Shown here: piece by piece, positions 55,740 through 63,099 of the stretch
Numbering within the stretch: position 1 is the stretch's first letter
Layout of the letters: the number at the start of each line of letters is the position of its first letter
Source of the DNA: Streptomyces ambofaciens ATCC 23877
GTDB lineage: Bacteria > Actinomycetota > Actinomycetes > Streptomycetales > Streptomycetaceae
Reading direction: 5' to 3'
DNA length: 64,000 nt
NCBI RefSeq assembly: GCF_001267885.1
Contig: NZ_CP012382.1
Location: 2,963,001 to 3,027,000 of the forward strand
Notes under the pieces: model-generated
The model's input: only the letters and a program-made list of their open reading frames with translations
Database searches by the model: none
What the model was told of the DNA's origin: nothing
Program-made: the position numbers and the translations under genes

Positions 55740-56684
55740 TCAGAGGTTCAGGACGAGGCGGTCCGAGGCGCAGCGCGAGACGCAGATCATCATCGTCTCG
55801 CCGGTGGCGCGTTCGGCGTCGCTGAGCAGGAAGTCGCGGTGGTCGGGCGTGCCCGCGAGGACGCGGGTCTCGCAGGAGCCGCAGATGCCGTCGCGGCAGG
55901 AGGAGGCGACGTCCAGCCCGGCGTTCTCGGCGGCCTCCAGGATGGAGGTGCCGGGGGCGACGTTCAGGGTCACCCCCGACGTCCGGCACTCCACCTCGAA
56001 GGCGCTGTCGTCGTCCTCCCGGGCCACCACCGGCGCGGCGAAGCGCTCGGTGCGCAGCCGCCCTTGCGGCGCCGCCTCCTCGACCGCCTTCAGCAGCGGC
56101 TCGGGGCCGCAGCAGTACACCAGCGCGTCGGCCGGCAGGTCCGCGAGGACACCCGGCACGTCGATGTGTCCCTGCTCGTCCTGCGGTACGAGGGTCACCT
56201 CGCCGCCGAGCGCCGCGAGTTCACCGCCGAACGCCATCGAGGCGCGGGTACGGCCGCCGTGGACCAGCCGGTACGGGACGCCGTCCCGCTCCGCGCGGCG
56301 GGCCATCGCCAGGATCGGCGTGATGCCGATGCCGCCCGCGAGGAAGACGTAGGAGGCGGCCGGTTCGAGGGCGAAGTGGTTGCGCGGCCCGGCCACCCGC
56401 ACAGTCTGGCCGGGCCGCACCTTGGTGTGCACGTGGCGGGAACCGCCGCGTGACGCCGGCTCGTTGAGGATGCCGAGCCGGTACACACCCGTCTCCTCCG
56501 GGTCTCCGCACAGGCTGTACTGGCGGACGTGGCCGCCCACGTGCAGGTCCAGGTGGGCCCCGGGTGTCCAGGCGGGCAGCGGTTTGCCGTCCGGGTGGAC
56601 CAGCTCGACGGAGAGGACTCCGTCCGCCTCCCAGGTCGTGCGGTGGACGAGGAGGTCCAGTTCCTGCTCTTCGGTGGCGCTCAT
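55740..56684 (-). CDS. VanB/PDR-type oxidoreductase (FMN, NAD, 2Fe-2S)
   Basis: A 314-residue phthalate dioxygenase reductase-type electron transfer protein. It has a flavin barrel (HVRQYSLCGDPEETGVYRLG), an NAD-binding domain (YVFLAGGIGITPILAMARRA; VYCCGPEPLLKAVEE) and a C-terminal plant-type [2Fe-2S] ferredoxin domain with SSCRDGICGSCETRV and a last Cys in MMICVSRC. It passes electrons from NAD(P)H to the Rieske oxygenase encoded two genes downstream. Length is standard for the family. Confidence 0.95.
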   Translation of the reverse strand: MSATEEQELDLLVHRTTWEADGVLSVELVHPDGKPLPAWTPGAHLDLHVGGHVRQYSLCGDPEETGVYRLGILNEPASRGGSRHVHTKVRPGQTVRVAGPRNHFALEPAASYVFLAGGIGITPILAMARRAERDGVPYRLVHGGRTRASMAFGGELAALGGEVTLVPQDEQGHIDVPGVLADLPADALVYCCGPEPLLKAVEEAAPQGRLRTERFAAPVVAREDDDSAFEVECRTSGVTLNVAPGTSILEAAENAGLDVASSCRDGICGSCETRVLAGTPDHRDFLLSDAERATGETMMICVSRCASDRLVLNL

Positions 56685-56698
56685 GTCGGCGGTCCTCC

Positions 56699-58330
56699 CT
56701 ACCGGGTGGGGATCTTGACGGGCGGGGTGAACGGGTTCTTCATCGGGCCGAGCGCGTCCAGGTCGACCTCGACGAGGGTCGGACCGTCGGAGGCGACGGC
56801 CGCGTCGATCACCTTCGCCGCCTCGCTCGCGTCGCCGATCCGCGCGTACGGGAGGGAGCAGGCGGCGGCGAGCCGGGCGAAGTCGGGGGTGAACAGGTCG
56901 ACGCCGGAGCGGCGTTCGGTGTAGGTGGCCTGCATGTTGCGCAGCACGCCGTAGCCGCCGTCGTTGAAGACGATCAGGGTCAGCCGGGGCCGTTCCTGGG
57001 CGAGGGTGAGCAGTTCGCCGAGGTGGACGGCGAGCCCGCCGTCCCCGGCGATGACCACGGTGGGCTCGCCGGGGCGGGCGAGGGCCGCGCCGAGGCCCAT
57101 GCCGAGGCCCTGGCCGATGCCGCCGCCGCGCGGGAAGACGTTGGCCCGCGGGTCGTGGAGGGGCAGCAGGCGGTTGCCCCAGGACGAGGACGGGATGGTC
57201 ACGTCCCGGGCGACGACGGCGCCCCGCGGCAGGGCGGCGGCGAGGGCGTCGCAGATCGCGGCCTGCGGTCCGATGCCGTCGTGCAGGGCCGCCCGCACCT
57301 CCTCGCGCACCCGGCGGACGCGTGCCGTCCAGTCGGCGTCGGCCCGTACGGCGGCCTCGGTGAGGTCCGGCAGGACGGCCGCCGCGTCGCCGTGGAGGGC
57401 GTGCGGCGCGGGGTACACCCGGCCGAGGGCGGCGGCGTCGAGGTCGATCTGGATGTGCGCCTCGGGGAGCCGGAGCGCGTAGTCGGCGGTCTCGTTGGAG
57501 CGGAAGTGGGTGCCGACGGTGACGAGGACGTCCGCGTCGGCGAGCAGGGCGCGGGCGGCGGGCGTGGTGGCGAAGTTGCCGACGACCTGGTCGTGGTCCT
57601 CGGGTACGGAGCCCCGCCCGGAGTTGGTGGTGAGCAGACCGGCGCCGGTCGTCTCCAGCAGAGCGAGGAGCTGGTCGCGGGCGGTGTTCGCGCCGCCGCC
57701 GGCCCAGATCAGCGGGCGCCGGGCGGACGCGAGCAGGTCACGGGCCGCGGCCAGCCGGGACGGGTCGGGCACCGGCGCGCCGGCGACCGGGGTGCTCCGC
57801 CCGTCGTCCTCCTGGACCGCGTACTGGAGGTCGATCGGCCACTCCACGCTCGCCGGCCCGCCCGGCGCGGTGAGCGCGGCGGCGGTCGCGTCGCGCAGGA
57901 CGCGGCCCGCGTCCCGGGCGGAGGTGACGGTCGCGGCGTGCTTGGACACCGCGGTGAGCATGCCGAGCTGGTCCTTGGTCTCGTGGATGAAGCCGCGCCC
58001 GCTGCCGAGGTGGGCCGACTCGACCTGGCCCGTGACGTGCAGCACCGCCGTGCCCGAGGCCAGCGCCTCGATCAGGGACCCGGCCGCGTTGCCCGCGCCG
58101 GTGCCGGTCGAGGTGAGCGCGCAGCCGATCGTGCCGCGGGCCCGGCCGTACGCGTCGGCGGCGTTGACGGCGCTCGCCTCGTGCCGCACCGGTACGAACC
58201 GCAGCTCCGGGTCGGCCTCGACGGCCTCCACCAGCGGCAGGTTGTGCACGGACACGATGCCGAACACGGTGTCGACGCCGATGGACTTGAGGTGGGCGGC
58301 CAGGAGTCCGCCACCGTGGTCGTAACGCAT
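56699..58330 (-). CDS. thiamine pyrophosphate-dependent enzyme of the operon
   Basis: A 543-residue TPP enzyme of the benzoylformate decarboxylase/acetolactate synthase family. The catalytic Glu is in PVRHEASAVNAADAYGR. The TPP domain carries RGGGIGQGLGMGLGAALA, VVIAGDGGLAVHLGELL and IVFNDGGYGVLRNM (GDG and NDGG motifs). It is only distantly like the TPP enzyme at the left end of the window. In a catabolic operon it may decarboxylate a 2-keto acid such as an aryl glyoxylate or pyruvate side chain. The start ATG is at 58330, and 9 bases separate it from the upstream SDR gene. Confidence 0.9.
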   Translation of the reverse strand: MRYDHGGGLLAAHLKSIGVDTVFGIVSVHNLPLVEAVEADPELRFVPVRHEASAVNAADAYGRARGTIGCALTSTGTGAGNAAGSLIEALASGTAVLHVTGQVESAHLGSGRGFIHETKDQLGMLTAVSKHAATVTSARDAGRVLRDATAAALTAPGGPASVEWPIDLQYAVQEDDGRSTPVAGAPVPDPSRLAAARDLLASARRPLIWAGGGANTARDQLLALLETTGAGLLTTNSGRGSVPEDHDQVVGNFATTPAARALLADADVLVTVGTHFRSNETADYALRLPEAHIQIDLDAAALGRVYPAPHALHGDAAAVLPDLTEAAVRADADWTARVRRVREEVRAALHDGIGPQAAICDALAAALPRGAVVARDVTIPSSSWGNRLLPLHDPRANVFPRGGGIGQGLGMGLGAALARPGEPTVVIAGDGGLAVHLGELLTLAQERPRLTLIVFNDGGYGVLRNMQATYTERRSGVDLFTPDFARLAAACSLPYARIGDASEAAKVIDAAVASDGPTLVEVDLDALGPMKNPFTPPVKIPTR

Positions 58331-58339
58331 GCGAACTCC

Positions 58340-59131
58340 TCAGAGGATGCCGCGGCCGACTCCGCCGCAGACGTCGATGCTGGTTCCGGTGATGTACGAG
58401 GCGCGCGGGGACAGCAGCGAGACGATCGCGTAGGCGACCTCCTCGGCGCGGCCGAGCCGTCCCAGCGCGATGCCCCGGTCCGCGGCGATCTCCGCCTGCC
58501 ACTCCTCGTAGGTGAGCCCGCTGCCGGCCGCGGCGTGGCGGCGGGTCCACTGGCCGGTGTCGACGAGGCCGAGGCAGACGGAGTTGACGCGGATGCCCTC
58601 GGGGGCGAGTTCGCGGGCGAGGGAGGTGGAGAGGTTGAGGATGCCGGCGCGGGCGGCGCTGGTGGTGATCAGCCGGGTCTCCGGCTGCTTGGCGAGGACG
58701 GCGTTGACGTTGACGATGGCGGCGGCGTCGGAGGAGCGGAGGCGGCCGCGGGCGGCGGCGAGGGGGTTGAGGACGCCCGCGAACTTCAGCTCCAGCTCGT
58801 CGCGCCAGTCGTCCCCGGTCGTCTCGTCGAGGGTCTTCATCCGGGACTGGCCGGCGTTGTTGACGAGTCCGTCGAGGCGTCCGCCGAGGCGGGCGGCGGC
58901 GCGCTCGGTGAAGTCCCTTACGGCGTCGGCGTCCCGGACGTCGCAGACGCCGGTGTACAGCCGGTCCGCGTCGGCGCCGAGGGCCGCCGCGGCCTTGGCG
59001 AGCCGGTCGGCGTCGCGCCCGCAGGTGGCGACGCGGGCGCCTTCCGCCAGCAGGGCCCGGACCGTGGCCAGGCCGACGCCGGAGCTGCCGCCGGTGACCA
59101 GGACGGTGCGGTCGGCGAGGCCGAGATCCAT
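58340..59131 (-). CDS. atypical short-chain dehydrogenase-like protein lacking the YxxxK pair
   Basis: A 263-residue SDR-fold protein. The cofactor motif VTGGSSGVGLATV and the NNAG motif (residues 91-94) are present. Where YxxxK is expected the sequence is TSAAR (Thr157...Arg161), and the usual catalytic Ser region reads IVNVNAV. The normal SDR proton-relay residues are therefore absent. It could be a non-redox or differently acting member. The C-terminal region (SYITGTSIDVCGGVGRGI) is typical. It belongs to the operon, 52 bases after the canonical SDR gene. Confidence 0.87.
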   Translation of the reverse strand: MDLGLADRTVLVTGGSSGVGLATVRALLAEGARVATCGRDADRLAKAAAALGADADRLYTGVCDVRDADAVRDFTERAAARLGGRLDGLVNNAGQSRMKTLDETTGDDWRDELELKFAGVLNPLAAARGRLRSSDAAAIVNVNAVLAKQPETRLITTSAARAGILNLSTSLARELAPEGIRVNSVCLGLVDTGQWTRRHAAAGSGLTYEEWQAEIAADRGIALGRLGRAEEVAYAIVSLLSPRASYITGTSIDVCGGVGRGIL

Positions 59132-59183
59132 GGGTACTCCTTGGGGAGGGGCGAGGGGCGCGTGTCCGTGAGGCAGGGGTGGG

Positions 59184-59936
59184 TCAGTGCATGGTGAAGC
59201 CGCCGTTGACGGCGACGACCTGTCCGGTCAGGTAGCGGGACTCCTCGCCGAGCAGGTAGGAGACGAGCCCCACCAGGTCGTCGGGGGTCTGCGGCCGGGG
59301 GATCGCGCGGTTCGCCGCGTACAAGGCGTGCCGCTCGGCCGGTACGGTCTCGGTCGCCTCGACCTCGGTGAGGCCCGGCGCCACCGCGTTCACGGTGATG
59401 CCGCGCCCGCCCAGTTCGCGGGCCATCGCCCGGGTCAGGGCGACGACCGCGCCCTTGGAGGCGATGTAGTGGGCGAGCCGCGGGGAGCCGTAGAGCGCCG
59501 CGTCGGAGGCGATGTTGACGATGCGTCCGGGGGCGGACATCAGCGGCAGCAAGTGCTTGGCGACGAGCCAGGGGCCGCGGGCGTTGACGGTCATCAGCCG
59601 GTCCCAGGCCTCGACGTCGATGTCCTGGAACTCCCGGCCGCCCACGCCGTTGGCGAGCGCCGCGTTGTTGACCAGGCCGTACACGGGACCGGCGGGGGCG
59701 AGGCGGGCGGCCAGTGCCTCGACCGAGGCCGGGTCGGCGACGTCCAGCGGCCGGAACTCCGCCGCGCCGCCCGCCGCGCGGATCGCCGCCGCCGTACGGG
59801 AGCCCCACTCCTCGTTCAGCTCGGCGACGACGACCCGGTACCCGTCGGCCGCCGCCCGGCGGGCCATGGCCTCCCCCAGGCCACGGCCCGCGCCGGTCAC
59901 GACGACCGTAGGGCGCCCGGTGGCCGGGTCAGTCAC
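59184..59936 (-). CDS. short-chain dehydrogenase/reductase
   Basis: A 250-residue classical SDR. The cofactor loop is VVVTGAGRGLGEAMARRAA, NNAAL follows (NNAG-like), and the catalytic residues are intact: Ser in IVNIASDAAL and Tyr-x3-Lys in HYIASKGAVVALTRAMA. The C-terminus LTGQVVAVNGGFTMH is typical. It oxidises or reduces an alcohol/ketone intermediate using NAD(P). The start overlaps the cupin gene's 3' end by 8 bases. Confidence 0.93.
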   Translation of the reverse strand: MTDPATGRPTVVVTGAGRGLGEAMARRAAADGYRVVVAELNEEWGSRTAAAIRAAGGAAEFRPLDVADPASVEALAARLAPAGPVYGLVNNAALANGVGGREFQDIDVEAWDRLMTVNARGPWLVAKHLLPLMSAPGRIVNIASDAALYGSPRLAHYIASKGAVVALTRAMARELGGRGITVNAVAPGLTEVEATETVPAERHALYAANRAIPRPQTPDDLVGLVSYLLGEESRYLTGQVVAVNGGFTMH

Positions 59937-60450
59937 GGGTGACGCCGTACAGCGGGGAGTACTCGGGGTACGTCGGCACCTGCGGCTTCCGCGTGCCGAT
60001 GATCACGCAGAACAGTGCGTCGGTGTCGCCCTCGTTCTTCAGGGAGCGGGTCACCCCGGCCGGCACCACGATCATGTCGCGGTAGCCGAGGGTGCGGTAC
60101 TCGGTCTCGTCGGGACCGCGGTGGATGCCGACGCGGACCTCGCCCTCCAGGACGAAGAAGGCCTCCTCCACGTCGTGGTGGGTGTGGGCGGGGCCCTCGG
60201 CGCCGGGCGGCAGCAGCATGTTGGAGAAGGTGAAGCCGCCGGAGGGCAGGATGCGGCCGTCGTTCTCGTGGTTGCCGGTGGCGCCGGAGCCGACGTAGCG
60301 GATCTGCGCCCGCTTGTACTGCGGGCCGGCCTTCTCCTGGAAGGACAGGGTGCCCCAGTCCGGCTCGCGGGACGCCTTGGAGGCGATCAGGGAGTCGGTG
60401 TACTTGGCGAGGTCCCCGCCGTTGTCGTAGTCGGTGGTGGTCAGCGGCAT
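59929..60450 (-). CDS. cupin-domain protein
   Basis: A 173-residue single-cupin protein. The first cupin motif is PAHTHHDVEEAFFVLEGEV (His-x-His and Glu metal ligands); the second is in YRDMIVVPAGVTRSLKNEG. It may be a metal-dependent dioxygenase, hydrolase or isomerase acting on an operon intermediate; the fold alone does not tell. ATG 60450 is chosen where the conserved sequence begins. It lies 5 bases downstream of the hydrolase gene. Confidence 0.88.
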   Translation of the reverse strand: MPLTTTDYDNGGDLAKYTDSLIASKASREPDWGTLSFQEKAGPQYKRAQIRYVGSGATGNHENDGRILPSGGFTFSNMLLPPGAEGPAHTHHDVEEAFFVLEGEVRVGIHRGPDETEYRTLGYRDMIVVPAGVTRSLKNEGDTDALFCVIIGTRKPQVPTYPEYSPLYGVTRD

Positions 60451-60455
60451 GGTGG

Positions 60456-61259
60456 TCAGCCCTTCGTGGTGCGGGTGTCGGTGACGATGTGCAGGTGCGA
60501 GAGCAGCCAGGCGTTGAAGTGCTCGGGCTGTTCCTGGTTGGCCAGGTGACCGGCGTCCTTGACGATCACGTAGGCGGTCCGGTGCAGACCACCGGCCAGG
60601 ACCTGTGAGGCGTCGGGGCCGGTGATCCGGTCCTTCTCCCCGCACAGGACGAGGGTGGGCGCGGTGACGTGGGCGAGTTCGCCGCGCAGGTCGGTGCGGG
60701 CCATGGACTCGGCCGCCGACGCGTAACCGGGCGGCCGGACCGCGTCGGCCATGGTGTCGACGACGCGTCGCACCAGCTCGGGCGGCGCGTCCTCGGACAC
60801 GAGACGGGGACCGCGCTTCTCCGCGAAGGCCCGCGGTCCCAGGCTCTCCAGTTCCGGGACCCGGGCGCGCATCGCGGCGGCCTTCTCGGGGCTGGTGCCG
60901 GAGCCGGGGGTGGAGTCGGCGACGGTGAGGGAGGCGACGAGGTCCGGGTGCCGGGTGGCGAGCCGCAGGGCGATCACGCCGCCCCAGGAGACGCCGACGA
61001 CGTGGGCCTCGGCGCCGCGGGCGCGGATGACGGCGGCGGCGGTGTCCGCGTAGTCGTCGAGGGTGAGTCCGCCGTCCGGGTCGGCCGACCTGCCGTACCC
61101 GGGCGCGTCCCAGGCCACCATGCGGTGTCCGGCGGCGAGCGCCTCGGTCTGCGGGGCGAAGGCGGCGGAGGAGGAGCCGATGCCGTGCAGGCACAGCACC
61201 AGCGGCCCTTCGCGGCCGGCTTCCTCCAGGTGCAGTCCGGCGGGGTCGTGGGCGGTCAC
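60456..61259 (-). CDS. alpha/beta hydrolase
   Basis: A 267-residue alpha/beta hydrolase. The oxyanion strand is LVLCLHGIGSSSAAF, the nucleophile elbow is VVGVSWGGVIAL (Ser), the acid is likely Asp in LCGEKDRITGPD, and the His is in VKDAGHLANQEQPEHF. Proteins of this type hydrolyse meta-cleavage products (carbon-carbon hydrolases) or enol-lactones. The neighbouring extradiol dioxygenase gene makes the former plausible. GTG start 61259 overlaps the aspartate dehydrogenase-like stop (GTGA). Confidence 0.92.
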   Translation of the reverse strand: MTAHDPAGLHLEEAGREGPLVLCLHGIGSSSAAFAPQTEALAAGHRMVAWDAPGYGRSADPDGGLTLDDYADTAAAVIRARGAEAHVVGVSWGGVIALRLATRHPDLVASLTVADSTPGSGTSPEKAAAMRARVPELESLGPRAFAEKRGPRLVSEDAPPELVRRVVDTMADAVRPPGYASAAESMARTDLRGELAHVTAPTLVLCGEKDRITGPDASQVLAGGLHRTAYVIVKDAGHLANQEQPEHFNAWLLSHLHIVTDTRTTKG

Positions 61260-62056
61260 AGGATCTGCCCCCGGCGTCCGGCCAGGGCCGCGAGCGAGCG
61301 CAGCACGGCGTAGGGGACGACCTGGCTGGTGGCCGGGTTGGCGGGGTCCGGGACGTGGCGCACCTCGAAGCGGTACGCGCCCTGCGGTCCGCTCGCCTCG
61401 ACGACGTGCGAGGTGTGCGAGGCCGCCGGGTCGGCGACGACGCGCACCCGCACCGCGTCGAGGTCCCCCACGGCGAGCGCCACCGAGGCGGCGACGTTGG
61501 TGGACTTGGGGAACTTGACCGGCACGTCGCGCGCGGTGCCCCGCATGACCTCCACGGGCGTGGTCGTGGACCGCATCCGGGCGAGCGTCTCCTCGTCCAT
61601 CCAGGGCTGTTCCAGGGTGGACGGCAGCTTGGTGGTGGTCAGCGTGACCTCGCCGAGCGGTCCCATGGCGCGGACGGCCTGGAGCAGGTCGAGGCCGCCG
61701 ACCGCGCCGCCGGTGAAGTACACCCGGCCGGGCCCGGCGGCGAGGAGGCGCTTGGACAGCTCGTCGTCGGTCAGCGCTCCGGTGGACGCCACCAGCAGGT
61801 CCGTGCCGGACGCGAGGATCGTCTCGCCCCATTCCCGTACGACGCCCTGCCCGGCGGCCTCGACGATCAGGTCGCAGGAGGCGAGGGCCTGCTCCACGGT
61901 GAGCTGGGGGGCGGGGACCGCGTCGCCGAGCGGCCGGTTGTCGACGATGCCGACCAGCTCGGCCCCCGGCACCTCGCCGGCGGCGAGCGCGCCGCCGACG
62001 ATCCGGCCGATGGCGCCCCAGCCGATGAGGCCGACCTTGCGCGTGCCGCCGTTCAT
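61256..62056 (-). CDS. L-aspartate dehydrogenase-like protein
   Basis: A 266-residue NAD(P)-dependent dehydrogenase. The Rossmann motif is KVGLIGWGAIGRIVGG, the central motif CDLIVEAAGQGVVREWGE follows, and the hallmark VKFPKSTNVAASVALA of aspartate dehydrogenases is near residue 190. Characterised relatives oxidise aspartate to iminoaspartate or reduce the reverse; in a catabolic operon the real substrate may be another amino acid or a dicarboxylic acid. It overlaps both neighbours by 4 bases. Confidence 0.9.
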   Translation of the reverse strand: MNGGTRKVGLIGWGAIGRIVGGALAAGEVPGAELVGIVDNRPLGDAVPAPQLTVEQALASCDLIVEAAGQGVVREWGETILASGTDLLVASTGALTDDELSKRLLAAGPGRVYFTGGAVGGLDLLQAVRAMGPLGEVTLTTTKLPSTLEQPWMDEETLARMRSTTTPVEVMRGTARDVPVKFPKSTNVAASVALAVGDLDAVRVRVVADPAASHTSHVVEASGPQGAYRFEVRHVPDPANPATSQVVPYAVLRSLAALAGRRGQIL

Positions 62057-63075
62057 GCCGCTGCTCCTTCGGTGCCGGTTCGGGTACCGGTCTCGGTGCC
62101 GGTTCGAGCGCCGGTCTCGGTGCCGGCGGGGGCGTCCGCGGCGGCGCCCGCGGGTGCGTCCACGGGCGGGATGACGGGGCTGCCGTCGGGCGTGCCGGCC
62201 ATGTGGGCGCGGATCCGCTTCGACGGCGGGCCCGCGGTCCCCCACAGGTCGGACAGCTCGGGGGTGCGCCGCCACACCTTGCAGATCCAGCTGTCCTCGA
62301 CGACCTGGGCGACCTCGGTCGTGTACTCGCACACCAGGCCGGTGGGGTCGGTGAAGTAGGAGAAGGTGTTGTTGCCGGGCCCGTGCCGGCCGGGACCCCA
62401 CTCGGGGGTGATCCCGTGGTGCCGGAGCCGGCCGAGGCCGCGCATGAAGTGGTCGATCGAGGTCATCTCGTAGGCCACGTGGTTCAGGGAGACCCACGGG
62501 GCCTGGTTGAAGGCGACGCAGTGGTGGTCGGAGCCGCAGCGCAGGAAGGCCATCTGGTGCTCGGACCAGTCCGAGACGCGCATGCCGAGCACCTCGCGGT
62601 AGAAGGCGACGGAGGCGTCGATGTCGGGGGTGTTGAGGACGGCGTGGGTGACGCCCACGGGCAGCGACGCGTCCCGGCTCCGCTCGGTGACCGCCCAGGT
62701 GTCGGCGGACAGTTCGATCAGCCGCCCGTCGAGGTCGTGGAAGCGCAGGCCGTAGCCACCGCCGACCTGGTCGAGGGGGCCGGGTTCGGTGACGAGGGCG
62801 ATGCCCCGCGCCCGGAGCCGGCGGGCGGCCTCGTCGACCTCGGCGGGGGTGCCGAGCGCGAAGACCAGGCGTCCGAGGCCGATCGTGTCGGAGCGGGTCA
62901 GGCGCAGGGCGTGGTGCTCCTCGCCGGTGCCGCGCAGCCAGCTCGCGCTGTGCTCGGCCTCGACGACCTGGAGGCCCCACACCTCCTCGTAGAAGTCGAC
63001 GGCGTCGGCGTAGTGCGGGGTGAGCAGCTCGACCGAGCGCAGGGCGCGCAGCCGGCCGATCGGGGGGTGGGTCAT
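62053..63075 (-). CDS. extradiol (VOC-family) ring-cleavage dioxygenase
   Basis: A 340-residue two-module vicinal oxygen chelate dioxygenase. The second module carries the Fe(II) triad expected of type I extradiol enzymes: His144 in VGVTHAVLNTP, His199 in VSLNHVAYEM and Glu250 in GLVCEYTTE. Tyr/His residues around FMRGLGRLRHHGI fit the active-site lid. It should cleave a catecholic ring at the meta position. The last ~35 residues are a Gly/Thr/Glu/Arg repeat (GTETGARTGTETGTRTGTEG), a low-complexity tail unusual for the family. It overlaps the next gene by 4 bases. Confidence 0.93.
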   Translation of the reverse strand: MTHPPIGRLRALRSVELLTPHYADAVDFYEEVWGLQVVEAEHSASWLRGTGEEHHALRLTRSDTIGLGRLVFALGTPAEVDEAARRLRARGIALVTEPGPLDQVGGGYGLRFHDLDGRLIELSADTWAVTERSRDASLPVGVTHAVLNTPDIDASVAFYREVLGMRVSDWSEHQMAFLRCGSDHHCVAFNQAPWVSLNHVAYEMTSIDHFMRGLGRLRHHGITPEWGPGRHGPGNNTFSYFTDPTGLVCEYTTEVAQVVEDSWICKVWRRTPELSDLWGTAGPPSKRIRAHMAGTPDGSPVIPPVDAPAGAAADAPAGTETGARTGTETGTRTGTEGAAA

Positions 63076-63099
63076 GGCGGAGTCTCCAAGGGGGGTCGG

